From Paraspadella gotoi (lineage: Eukaryota > Chaetognatha): a DNA stretch of 64,000 bases. The stretch spans positions 16,126,770 through 16,190,769 of the forward strand of contig CM119271.1 in NCBI GenBank assembly GCA_051294375.1, given 5' to 3'. A program made the translations under genes and the position numbers. The stretch's first letter is position 1, and each line of letters opens with the position of its first letter. The notes below the pieces were generated by a model. The model searched no databases. It saw only the letters and a list, made by a program, of their open reading frames with translations, and was not told the origin of the DNA. Of the stretch, positions 22,495 through 34,200 are shown one piece after another.

Positions 22495-24606
22495 CCCCTC
22501 CCGCTTTTCCCCACCCTCCGCCCTTTCTCGCTCATTATTACTCCTCCCCTTTTCTCTACTCCCTTACTTAATAAGTAATACTTATTCTCCCTCTACCTCT
22601 CTCTCTCTCTATCTCTCCCCCTCTTCCTTTCTTCATTCGAATCCCAAATCCCAAATCAAGTTTTCAATTAGAACCTTTTTTTTCCCGTTCTCCTCTTAAA
22701 CATTATCTTTACGCGAATCTTCTCTTTGCGATTAACAATTTTTGTTGAGCTATTTTTAATCGGCGCTTAATTTTACCACTACCTTTATTTTTAGCTTGAT
22801 CAATTTATTCTTTATCAAACCTTTCTAATCCTACGAATTTATCCATTTTTCGCTTGGGAACATCGCAGGGAACCGCCTTAACTGATTTACATATCAAATT
22901 CGTTTTTCATGTGTCGTTAACTTCGGCCACATTGTCCGTCCTTAATATAGTAACACTTTAATCGTTACTTCGATAGTTAACCTTAAGCACTGACTATCAA
23001 TTTTTTTTTTTCAGTGTGCCTTAATTGTTTTTTCTCCTTCATATATTTGTTTTGTACGCCACGTGGTTCGAATTTTTGAAATTTAAAGAAAAAAAGCTTG
23101 AAAAAGTTTATATACATAAATGCTTGTAAAAAGTTGAAGTTGCACTATTACTAAGTCATTTTGTTGCCTGTTAACTTTCAAGGTTTGTTTGTTTGTTTTT
23201 CTCAATTTTGACTCGTCAATCAGTGGGATGTGGTTTAAAAATGTAGCAAAGCTTTGTTAAGGTTTACACCCTAAAAATTTTAAATATTAGAAGGCAGATA
23301 TCTTGTATTGGTGGTTTTGTGAAATTGTCAAATTTTCAGAGAACTTCGATGTTCGATATATCGTTTACTGTTGGCAATTGACATGCAATAATATGTACCA
23401 CAATTTCACATTGATCGGATCAGTTAAACATCCGCTTTTAATCTTAACAAGTTTAGCCTTGATATATAAAATTGTTGTGATTAATTTTCATGGCGTGGTT
23501 ATTGTTGTTTTTATTGTATGGTCACTCTTTCATGAACTATTTTGCTCAAGAAATCGTTATCCCTAGCCATTTTTAACTGAGTAATTTGAAAGAAATTAAT
23601 ATTTTCGAAAAAAAATGGTAAGTACGTTGAATATTTATTCTATATTTGCTCACTCACTCGACATACAAAATACCGATATCCCGCGAAAAAAAATATGGAG
23701 GCAAAATTGAATTAGAATGAAATTTTTAACCTGGACTGAAGACTCGATACGCAACTGGAAAGATTTAACCCTCAACCTTTCAACTTGACTCTCAACTCTT
23801 CTGAACAAGAAAAAGAAAAAACGTCAAAGATAATTAGAATTTTTTGCTTGTATAGGTTTCAACCAAGCAAATTCCCTCCCCCCACTTTTATTGTTGTTCA
23901 ATGAAATTTTTAGTTTTCTCGTTCTTTTCACTAATCCACTTCTCCACATAAGGAAAATTAGAATTTAAAATGAATTGATTTCTGTGTCAAAAATAGAATC
24001 TCTTAAAAATTCGACTGATTAAAATTCGAAACGACCCGATTTGGTTTTAAGTTGAATCCTTCGTTTACCATAAAAAAGTGAAGATACATTTTGATTTCAA
24101 TGTGAAAAAATATTTTCAAAAATACTCGTTTTATTAAATTAACCTTAGTGTGGCACAATGATTTTGCTTCAGTAATATATATCATCCTAATTATGTGATT
24201 ATATTTTACTTGAACTTACAAATCGATGGGTGTACTTATTTTACTAAAATGAAACAAAACTCGCTTTTCGATCAGATCGTAATTTTTTTACTCAGCGCGA
24301 TCATATTTATGGCAAACTCGCTCTTTGTCTCTTTTCGCTTAGACAAAATTTTGAAGTACTGCTTGTACTCTATTCTTTTATTTTCATTCTCCTTCACTAT
24401 TATTATGTTAGAGCTTTAATTTAATTTGTATTTCTGGTCTTTTTAACCCTTAAGTTAAGACGAGATGCGAAATGATGGATTTAAGACAAAGAAATTAGAA
24501 ATTGAAAAAAGATGAGAAACAAAGAAAGAATACATAACGCGCCTCTGTATCTTCCCGGCGCCATAAGGGCAAATCGGCGCCGCCACCGACCCATGACGCC
24601 GCCGCA
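22495..24606. other. Intergenic region, nothing recognisable
   Basis: AT-rich sequence between the EPB41L5-like and FAM149-like genes, starting with a pyrimidine-rich 3' UTR-like stretch (to about 22640). I see no AATAAA close to the stop, no coding-like ORF and no RNA gene. Confidence 0.5.
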
Positions 24607-27600
24607 ATGAGCGCCGCTTCCGTGACTCTTCCTGTTCATTATTTGGAGTCGTCGCGTGAGGCGATACAAGCCTACGTTCGCGGCGGCGGCGGCGATGGCG
24701 GACGCGGGAGTCGCGCCTCAGACGCCTCTCGCCGAGCCGCTGCGTCGGGCGGACGCCGAAGCGGCGGAACAGGACGTTCTTCCGCGGGATCATACCGTAG
24801 CGGCGGAGGGTGAGTTGAAAATGTGAGCAAAAGAAAGAGAAAGAAATGTACTGAGACTAATCTTACCTCCTCAGATCCAGCGTGGGCTCTCAATCATTTC
24901 GCTCCGTCGCCGGGTCCGCGAAGGCGCCGCTCGTGGAGACTCTTTACAGGTTGTTTACCAAATACTAGATTCGCGCTCAATACTTGATACTTTAGCGGTA
25001 TTTAGTAAATACTTAATACTTTAGTAATAATAAGACAATGCTTAATACTTGTTGATTCCAAACAGCGGAAGTTTCTCCGGTCGGACCTCGCCCTCCAATC
25101 AAAGTCTTGCGTCGACGGGCAGCGTCGCTTCTCAACCCTCGTGGTTGACCAAGTCAAACGATTGGACCACAACGGGAAACAGTACGGACAGGTCAGTGCT
25201 TGCTGTTGCCTTTTTATTTTGATTTATACGATGAAGAAGATAATTTTAGGTAAACGCGTCCTAATAATATTTATATGTTATGAAATTGGTACAACCAATA
25301 TAAAAATTATCCATTCATTTAATAAACAAGCTATCTTGCCCCTGACTTTGGACAGGCTTTGGTGGTTTAAGGCCTCCATCACTCTTACAAGATAATGACA
25401 TAGCAGGTCCCTGAAAGCTTTCAATCAAGACCTTCTCACAGTCTCGTTTATGTACCTGGCTTCCATATCAATGAAGTGGTATAATGTTTCAAAGAATGTT
25501 TCAATTGTATGAAAAGACATATATATATATATTAATATTATTTCCTATAGTTATATAATATAAGAGAAGTAGTTCTATACTATATGATATAGTTAATAGA
25601 ATGTATTTTTTTTGTATCTTTGCTTGAGTTGGTCTAGCTTACAAAGGTTGCTTGCACCGAAATAGAAATACTGAGTTTTTGATTTAGTATTTCGTTAAAT
25701 TCAAATTTACTTTATGCTAATAAGATTTAAGTCAAAGTCGGAATCTTCGCAGATCATCCGTCTATTCCTTCGGCGATTTGGCCGAAGACGAATTCGATCG
25801 CGAATCCACTCGTCGCGTCCAACGTCTCTTCGACGCCGTCGACTCTTGGATGTTCGAGGACGCCTGCGCCTCCGCCTCCACTTCGCCTCCATCGGCTCCG
25901 CCTTCCGCCTCCAGTCAAAACGAGTGTCGCGATTGGTCCGTCAAGTTTCCCCATTTTCGTCTCCTCGGCTCTCAACTCCTTCCGCCCGGCGACGGCGTCG
26001 GCTTCCAATCTGTCGGTCCGCCGGCGACGTCGTCGGTCGGACCGAGTCGGCCTGCTACGGGGTCCGTTCTCATCGACGTTACCGACAACGAAGTAGCCGC
26101 CGTCGTGCAAGAGGTGAGGGGAGAAAAAATAGGTTCTACTTAAGACAATTTTTACATATGATATATTACTGATTATTTACACTTTATAAAACTGTTTACA
26201 AATAAACATAAACATTTGCCCATGTGAAATTAAAATATTAAACCTTTGTGGTATAAAGAATAAAAATTTACTAATACTTAATCGAAATACGACAATATGC
26301 AAATGAGATTAATGATTGTAATTTTTTCTCTCAGGGTTCTCCTTTCGCTCTTTGTTTAACGGGCAAGACCCTGCGTCCGCTGCTCGCGCCGACGTCGGGA
26401 GTAGACGAGTCGTCGATCTGTCTGTCTCATCTCGTGGAGGAGGTAAAGTGACGACTCAACCCTTTTTATAATTTTCTAATGTTTAGCTAATTACATTTAA
26501 AACATTACTATCCTCTAAATATCTCCAGGTTTTCGCTATCGATGGTCATTACGAAGAATATCTCGCCTTCGACTCTCGTCTCCACTCTTCCTCCTCCTCC
26601 TCTTCCCCCTCCTCTTCGCGTTTCCGTTCGACCCGATCGGGTCTCCCTCCAGTGACTCCTCACGGTTGCCTTCGCGATTCCATTCTCGCCGACGCCTTCG
26701 ACGTCTCTTGGTCCAGTTTCGTCTCTTGGTCGCATCGCCTCCTCCTTCGCTTCCACGAGTCGCTCCTCCGCGATCTTCTCTACGATCGCCGCAAATCGGC
26801 GCGCGGGTCGGGCGACGCCGGGATCGGAGGAGGAGGCGTCGCGGCGCCCTCCGTGAGCGTTGGCGTCGGTCGAAGGCGCGCCGATCGCGCCGGGAGAAAC
26901 GTCGCCGGTCAGGGTTCCGGCGGGTCGGCGGCGTTGGCTCCGGCGTCATTCATCGCCACCGTTTCCGGCGTCGGCGTCATCGGCGTCGGTCTCGATGCCC
27001 TCGTCCGGCCAAACTCGCGTCTCGGCGTCCTCGCCTCGCGCCACGCCTCCTTCTCGTCTTCCGCCGTCGACTCGGCGCTGGACGGCGTTCTCACCATTTC
27101 CAGCAAGGAACTACATCATCAGCACAAACAACAACAGCAGCATCATCATCCGCAGCAGCAGCAGCATCAACTCTCTGCGCAGCTGGAAAACGCCTTCGAC
27201 GCCACCAACGCCTTCAAGTCCTTCTCAGGGTCTCACGCTTCCGTCGAGGATCATCGCTTCCCGCGAGGAGATTCTCAGACGACCCTTCACTTCTCAGGAA
27301 ACAACAATAACAACAACGGCATTAATAACAACAACAACGGCTTCTCGCGCTCCACGACGGCCACTCCGTCTCCCTTAACTCTACGCGGTCAAACTTCCCT
27401 GGCGACGCTCGGTCTCGCGTCCAACGTCTCCGCTTCGTCCGGTTTCGTCTCTCGAACTCACGGTCACATCCGCAGCTTCGATCTGGCGCCGCCGATGACC
27501 GCCGGGTCGGCTGCGGCGCCGGTCACGGTGCTGAGGATGGGATCGGCCCGAGCCAGCGCCGCTGGGTCGAGGAGGAATCGTACGCTGCAGGTGAAGTAGG

Positions 27601-29087
27601 AAGGAAATTACCAAAAGGATCTTTGACTTTGAGTTGTTATCAGTCAATCTTAATTGATTTCTTCTTAAAAAAAAATAATGATTTATAAAAAATATAAATA
27701 TATTTAGTATAGCAAGTATATTTTAATCAATATCTCTCACTGTAGTATTAATTTCAACTTTTTTATAAAATTATATTATTTATTATTAACAATCGATCTC
27801 TTTGTTTTTAGCCTCTGGATCGAGACAAAACTCCCGTCATTTCGATCGACGAAGGCGACGGCAGCGTCGGCGGCGGCGGCGGCGGCGCATTGGCTGCTGC
27901 TGCGCTTGGGTTGGACATCGTCCGCGGCGTCGGCCTCAACACCGCCGCTTCGCCGCCACTCGGCGTCCCAAGGAATCTCCCGCCCATCGAAGTCGATCCG
28001 AACGTCGGGTGAGAAGGGAAAAGGATAGGGAAAAGGATAGGGAAATGGATAGGGAAAGAGATAGGGATAGGGAAAAGGTTAGGGAAAAGGATAGGGATAG
28101 AATGATAGGGGAAGTGATAAGGAAACGGATAAGGATAGGAAATGGGAAAAGGAGTTTAGAAAATAAGGAATCTGGATTTGTTCTCAAATGTTTATGAAAA
28201 ATTGCAAGATTACTTGTTTGACTAAATTAGACTTTAAAATTTTATATTAAAATTTTAAAATAAATGTAAAAATTTAATAAATTTCCCTATAATAGTATAT
28301 TCTTTTATATTGTAATGGGGAGAGGGATGTCAGTGTTTTGATCTTTTAAGAGTTTTTCTTATTCCGCAATTTTCTTTGGAATTCTCCCACTCGATCGGTT
28401 CTCCCCTTTTTATTCTCTCAGCCTCTCCCGTCTCCAACATCCCTCCAAGAGGAAGAACTCTGCAGTCCTCGTCCGCGCCTCCTCCGCCGTCGCCGATAAG
28501 AATCCCCGCAACGCCACTGCTGCCGCCGGCGCCTTTAAAGCCGGCGGCGTCCTTCGCGGTCGCGAACCGGCGCCGCCAGACGATCGACCCAACACGACTC
28601 ACACTTTCCGTCCCGATTCCAAACACAACCGGCGTCCTTCGTCCCCCGAATCCGGCGTCGCTGTTCTCGGCGCCGCCAGAAATTCCAAGGTAGCCGGCGC
28701 GGGGAACCTTGGCGCCGGCGTGGGAAACCTTGGCGCCGGCGTGGGTTACCCCCATTCCGACATGAAGCTCACTGGTTAGTGTGGGGAAAAAAAGAAACAA
28801 ATTTAAAGTTAATATTGATGAAAATAATAAAATTTATTATTATTAATAATATTTTTTTTTTTTGAGGCGTGAGTCTCGCTCCCGGCGCGACTTCCTTCCA
28901 CCCGCTCGACTCTCTCCACCATCACCCGTCGGAGGAAGAGGAGGAGGAAGAGGAGGTCTCCGCCGACGACGTCTGGAACTCTTTGCCGACCCGAGGCCGC
29001 AGCGCCAAGAGTCCCAGCGCCGCGAGGATGGCAGGGATCGGCGCCGCCGGGTCACGATTTAAGGGGAAACTCGGTCCTTTCGTTTGA
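24607..29087 (+). CDS. FAM149: FAM149-like protein with DUF3719 core (9 exons)
   Basis: Exons: 24607-24809, 24875-24949, 25066-25191, 25753-26113, 26335-26442, 26529-27590, 27812-28008, 28422-28774, 28867-29087. They give one in-frame 901-aa product. The call rests on the exon 4-6 core: YSFGDLAEDEFDRESTRRVQ, then CRDWSVKFPHFRLLGSQL, then FAIDGHYEEYLAFDSRLH, then LADAFDVSWSSFVSW. These match, from memory, the DUF3719-bearing FAM149A/B layout (acidic helix, FPHLR-like motif, EEYLAFD-like motif, Trp-rich helix). Vertebrate FAM149B1 is associated with primary cilia; the molecular role is not established. The N-terminus is Ser/Gly-rich, and the long middle has His/Gln and Asn runs. The first ATG is used because exon 1 reads directly from it into the exon 2 frame. 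AATAAA lies at 29553. Family assignment is good but not certain. Confidence 0.75.
25285..25520 (+). mobile_element. MITE-like element in FAM149 intron 3
   Basis: It starts with a perfect ATTGGTACAACCAAT, followed by the body ATTATCCATTCA, CTATCTTGCCCCTGACTTTG, CCTCCATCACTCTTACAAG, CTTTCAATCAAGACC and ACCTGGCTTCCATATCAATG. It runs out into an ATAT-rich stretch, so the far end is missing or diverged. Confidence 0.75.
26291..26310 (+). repeat. Octamer-type short repeat core in FAM149 intron 4
   Basis: GACAATATGCAAATGAGATT, located 25 bp before the exon 5 acceptor, with the perfect octamer ATGCAAAT. Other short cores are at 1332-1349, 3415-3435, 20573-20594, 34991-35012, 36238-36260, 38601-38629, 41704-41726, 46291-46312 and 57329-57350. 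Confidence 0.7.
28009..28150 (+). repeat. Purine-rich GGGATA/GGGAAA minisatellite in FAM149 intron 7
   Basis: Degenerate tandem units of AGGGAAAAGGAT and AGGGATAGG type begin right at the donor of exon 7 and run for about 140 bp. One unit contains GGTTAGGG, but the array is not telomeric. Confidence 0.8.
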
Positions 29088-31283
29088 TTGGCTCACGGAT
29101 TAACGGGGTGGGGTTAGATTGGTTTGACTTTTTTCTTGTAAAGATCTGTGAGGAATTATTGCTTGGAAATCTAGAAAGCTTGGTATGTTTGGTGAAATTA
29201 AAGAGACGCTCAAAGAGAGAAGAAAGCTTGGTTTATCTTATGAGAAAGAGAAGAATAAGATGATTATGATGATGATGATGAGGAAGAAGGAATTTTATGA
29301 ACGGGAAATGAGAAGAGAAAATTGCGCCTTGACAAACATTATTATTGATTTAGGAGACAGTTGAGCGAAAAAGAAAACTTTAGGGTGGGAAAGTAAAAGT
29401 TTAACTATACTTTAAGTATAATTACAAAAAAAAACAAGGTGCTTTTCAAAGCTGTAAATGCATCTGGAACTTTTTGAAGGAGTTACCAAGAGAGACCGGT
29501 TTTAAATCTTTGTGTCGAAGCTCGGTCATTGACGAAAGATCGAAATCGAAAAAATAAAACCAAAAATATTATCGATTGTCAAATATTACGCATATTTATC
29601 CTAGTAGTATACATAATATAGTTTCTATATGTGTATTTATACATACCCCAGGATAGAGAAGCGAACCACAAAATGTTGTGAATCGAATTGAATCCATTTT
29701 TTTATAGAATTGACGTTTTAATCGTTTTAGATGTTCGCTCAAGTAGCCCGGTTTCCCGGATATAATAGAGTAGCCCAGTTTCCCGGATGTAATAGAAAGC
29801 ATGAAATATAAAAAGAAGGAAGAAACTACGCGACGACTTTCCGACCCGTCCAATTTTTCAAATCAAGATTTATTTTGAAAAGTTCTGTCGAGAATTATTT
29901 TAGAAGTTTAGAGTCAAATCTCTGGTCATTTTTTGTTTTATTGCGCTCTATTGCTAATCTAGTCATTTTAAAAATACTTTTGTCGTGCTAATTGTAATTT
30001 ATCTCCTGCTGCCTTAAATTACCTATCCCTTTTTTTTTGCATATCTCTTCCGTCCAGTAAAACATTTCACCTTCCGTCCACTCCTTTTCTTATTTTAATT
30101 TTATTTATTTATTTTATTTTATTTATTTTAATTTTATTTGTCCATGACTATTTTTATGTTTAAGAATACGCTGAATGCAATGCTAAAGCCTGAATGCCGC
30201 CATCACTAATCTACTCTCTTTATTTTGACATGAAGCATCGCAGTTAATATTTTCATATTTTTTTTTACCTTTTGTGCATACATTTATTGAATAAATTTTT
30301 GGAAACTTAGGTTCTAATCTCATTGTCAAAACACTTTTCAACTCGTAGTTTTTGAATTTTAGCTATAATTCTTTTAATTTTATTTCAATAAAAGCCACGA
30401 CTAACTTGGGGTATCTGGAGTATATCTAGTCTCCGTTCCGCTGTGTGAAATTAATTATGACTTAACATTACAAAAGGTACGCCACCTTTTGGCGTTCCAA
30501 CATAAAAATATAGTTCATGTATATATTCGTCGTGTGCAACAAGCTGCAAGCATAGCCAAGCATACTTTTAACTGCGTGGAACAGATTATGTTCAGGGATT
30601 TAACTACATATTACTCGGACAAATCCCTTTCTCCTAAATTGAAAATTAGCTAATTTCACTGGATGTCTTTTGTTTTTCCTCTTATTCCTGCGATTTTCCG
30701 CTTGAGGTCACGACTCTTCCTCTCCCCAAATGTCCGCCCTCAATCTTGTCTCTTTAAAAGGAAACAGACTGAGACAAAATGACGGTCGCCGTCGCCGCCT
30801 CCGTCCTCTTCGTCTTTGAGAGACAGAGACAGTGAGAGAGAGAGAGAGAGAGAAAAAAAAAAAAAGAGTGAAACGGAATTTAAATCGAGAATTAACTTGA
30901 GACGAAAATTAAGATTATAAAAACGAAATGGAGACCAACTTCGGAAATTGACTGAAATCTCAACGATTATCTGTCATGTCGCGCACTGTAAATGACAGTG
31001 TCGATCTCCAGAAAGATTTTCAAATCTCTCTCCTTATTTATACGAAGAGGAGCATTGCAGTATTGCGGCAACTCTCGACGAAAACATTTCTCCATTTCGC
31101 CACGATGAAAGATGTCGAATTTTATTGTACCCAAAAAAAAACATGTTTTTTATTCCTGGCTTAATTTTCGAACTGCGGTAACCACTGACACATGATCCCT
31201 AAATGGCCTCATCGTTCTCCACTGACACGAGTTAAGTCAATTTTTAAACGATGACTCGATCGATTGATTGATTTGATTCGAAG
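29088..31283. other. Intergenic region between FAM149-like and zinc-finger genes
   Basis: AT-rich. It contains the FAM149-like 3' UTR with AATAAA at 29553, a short (ATG)n near 29266, a 27-bp near-perfect doublet of GTAGCCCGGTTTCCCGGAT at about 29735-29790, and a (GA)n run at 30833-30855 that may mark the promoter side of the next gene. No credible ORF. Confidence 0.5.
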
Positions 31284-34200
31284 ATGAATTCGCGAATCAA
31301 ATCAGAATTCGATCGAAAATTGTCCGAAGCTTTTTCTCTTTTGCCTCTCATGAGCGAAGAGGAAAGAAAGGCCGCCTCCGGACTTTTCGCTTCTTACGCG
31401 CGTCTGTCGGTTCGAGACTCATCTCATGCGGACGAGGCCGTCGGGGTTGAGCCAGACGGGGCCGTGCCCAAAAGGGCAATCGTAGCCGCGACGGCCGCAG
31501 CGACCGAGGTCGCCGACGAGCAGCTTCATATTGTAGCGACTGAAAGTGTTCCATTGGTGGAAACCAATTCGGTCGTCGCCATCGATGACTTTAACAATGA
31601 TCTCTATCTCGTCGCCGAGGATGACCCGCGCTGCGACATAGACGCCGCAGCAAACGCCGCAGGAGACTCCGCAGCGGACGAAAACTGGGCGCCGGTCAAC
31701 GATTTTCTCGAGGCAGATATTGACGTCGCCGCCGAAGCAGAGACGAGTGGCTTTGTCGACGTTGAGACGGGGGTCTTAGATGAAGCTGCCGATTCAGAGA
31801 TGGGGATCTTAGACGATTTGGCCGAAGCTGAATCTGCAGACACAGAGAGGAGGGTCTCAGACAACGCGGCTGAAGCAGAGAGGAGAGTCTTAGACGAAGG
31901 AGCCGACGCAGAGAACGGGGTCTTAGCCGAAGAATCGAACGGAAATGTTGACGACTTCGTGTTGGGTGAGCAGAGGGCTTGATGGATGAGTACTTGGGGA
32001 GACGTTGAAAAGAATATTCATTCACAATTATTAATTGTGAGGTTTAATGAAATTGGTACAACCAATATAAAAATTATCCATTCATTTAATAACTAAGCTA
32101 TCTTGCCCCTGACTTTGGACAGGCTTTGGTGGTTTAAGGCCTCCATCACTCTTACAAGATAATGACAAAGCAGGTTCACTCCCAGAGTACCTGGCTTCCC
32201 TATCAATGAAGTGGAAAATATTTCAAAAAATGTTTCAATTGTATGAAAAGATCGGGGAATACTTATAGTACTCCGCACTAGCATCAAAATACAAGGAGCT
32301 AAATTTTATGAAATTGGTACAACCAATATAAAATGTAATTTTTAACTAAAAACAAATTTATTGTGAGGTTTAATATAATTATGCATCAAAGACTAATTAA
32401 ATGGAAGGTATAGTATAATTTTGCATCAAAGAAGCTTTGTATAAATAATAACCTTTTATTCCTTTATTCATCCCGTTTAAATCTTTGTCCTTCTTTTTCT
32501 CCCCCCCCTATTTCTCTCTCTTCCCTCCTTCCTCCACCCACTCCCTCCCTCCAGACTTAGACGACCCCTCTCTCCCCGTGGATCTCTTGACTCAAATGGT
32601 TTTGATCGAAAATCGAGAATTTCGTCGCTTCGATTCTTCGCTCGTCGACGAAGAGGCGATCAAAATGGGCGTGGCCGTGGCGCCGGAAGCGGAAGCGGCG
32701 GAGTCCGAAGCGGAAGGTCGAGATCTCCGGACGCCATCCTTCGTCTCTCTCCTTCGTTCGCCTCTGTTCGAATCGCCTCTCGCTTCGCCCGCTTCCGATT
32801 TCGAGGGGGAAGGAAGGGAGGAAGGTACGAATGGGAGATGAGGTTAATCATATTATTTTTGTTATGGTATTTATAATAATTTTATTTTTATTTATTAATT
32901 AGACATAAATTTGGAAAATGAAAAGGACGACCTCGTCAAGAATCGGGGAAACGTTCGTTGCCGGGAAATTGATGAAGAATTAACTAGAGAAGAAGAAAGG
33001 CGAAGAACTAATGGAAACGTCGGAGAGAAAGAGGGGAACATTGGGGATGAGCAGCGAAATAACGAGGATGAGGAGCCAGACGATGAGTTTATGTCGCGAT
33101 TCAATGGGAATGAGGAGCGATTCGTCGAACTCGATAAATTGAAATCTTCCCATGGCGAAAATCCATCTGTCAATGAGTCTTGGAAATCGAATTCTCTCAC
33201 AGCGGAAAAAGAAAATTCCGACTTAATAACTGGAAAATCCAATAGGACAGAAACTGGGTTCTCTTCTCAAAAATCCACCGCGCCAGGAGCGGAGCCGCGT
33301 CGTCCGCCGCCGCTTTCTCCGCGGCCGGCTTCGCAGCCGCGCAGCTTCGGTTTGGAGCGGACGATCGAATTGGCGAAGAACGCGAGCATCGGGAAGATCG
33401 GAGGATCGAAGATCGAAGCTGAGAGGAGGAAGAGGAGGAGCACGAGGAAGAGGAGGATGAGGTGGACAAAGGACGGACGTTTGATCAAAGAGGAGGTGGG
33501 AAGGAGAGGACAGGGGGTCGGGAAAAAGGGGAGAGGGGGTTGGAAAAAGAGGAAAAGGGGTGGGATAAAGGGAAGAGGGGTGGGACAAAGGGGAGAGGGG
33601 TGGGGTCAAAGGGGAAAGAGGGTAGGACAAAAGGAAAAAAGGGTGCGACAAAGGGGGGGTTGGGCACATGGGTTGAGTTTACAGAGAAATAGTTAACGAA
33701 GGCTCTTCTCTGTTCAAGGATAAAAAATTCCAAACGAAAATGATAATGACAAAATCAAAAGCGACGCCCGAAACTCAAGCGGCGCCGTCCTCCGACCCGG
33801 CGCCGTCTTCCGACCCGGCACCCTCTTCCGTTCCGGCGTCCTCTCTTCCCACTGTCACCGACTTCGTCTGCCCCGTCTGTTCGAAACGCGTGGCGTCAAC
33901 GCGTGGCAACTTCAACGCCCACGTGCGACGCCACGACGCCGTCCCTAAGCCTTTTGCTTGCCAAGAGTGCGACGCCGCTTACCAAACCAAGCAGAACCTC
34001 GAGCGCCACGTGGATGTCAAGGTTTTAGTAGTTATTAATTTGATTCGACAGGAAAAATTAACGAAGAAAATTTAAAAAGAAATAGATTAAGAATATTTGA
34101 ATTAGATGGATAATTTGGGATTTATTAATCCATGATCTTCTATCTGTTGCAGCACCGACGCCGTCGGTCGCACGTCTGCGGTGAATGCGACAAATCCTAC

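Noticed and set aside
28060-28100. Telomere-like GGTTAGGG
   Set aside because: A single occurrence in a degenerate GGGATA/GGGAAA array inside an intron; not a telomeric tract.
29596-29853. 85-codon minus-strand frame over a 27-bp doublet
   Set aside because: The open frame is created by the tandem repeat and AT-rich flanks, with no further support.
30781-30840. Short ATG frame that could be a first exon of the zinc-finger gene
   Set aside because: It runs directly into a stop at the GA repeat, and no donor leads in frame to 31284, which has its own plausible start.
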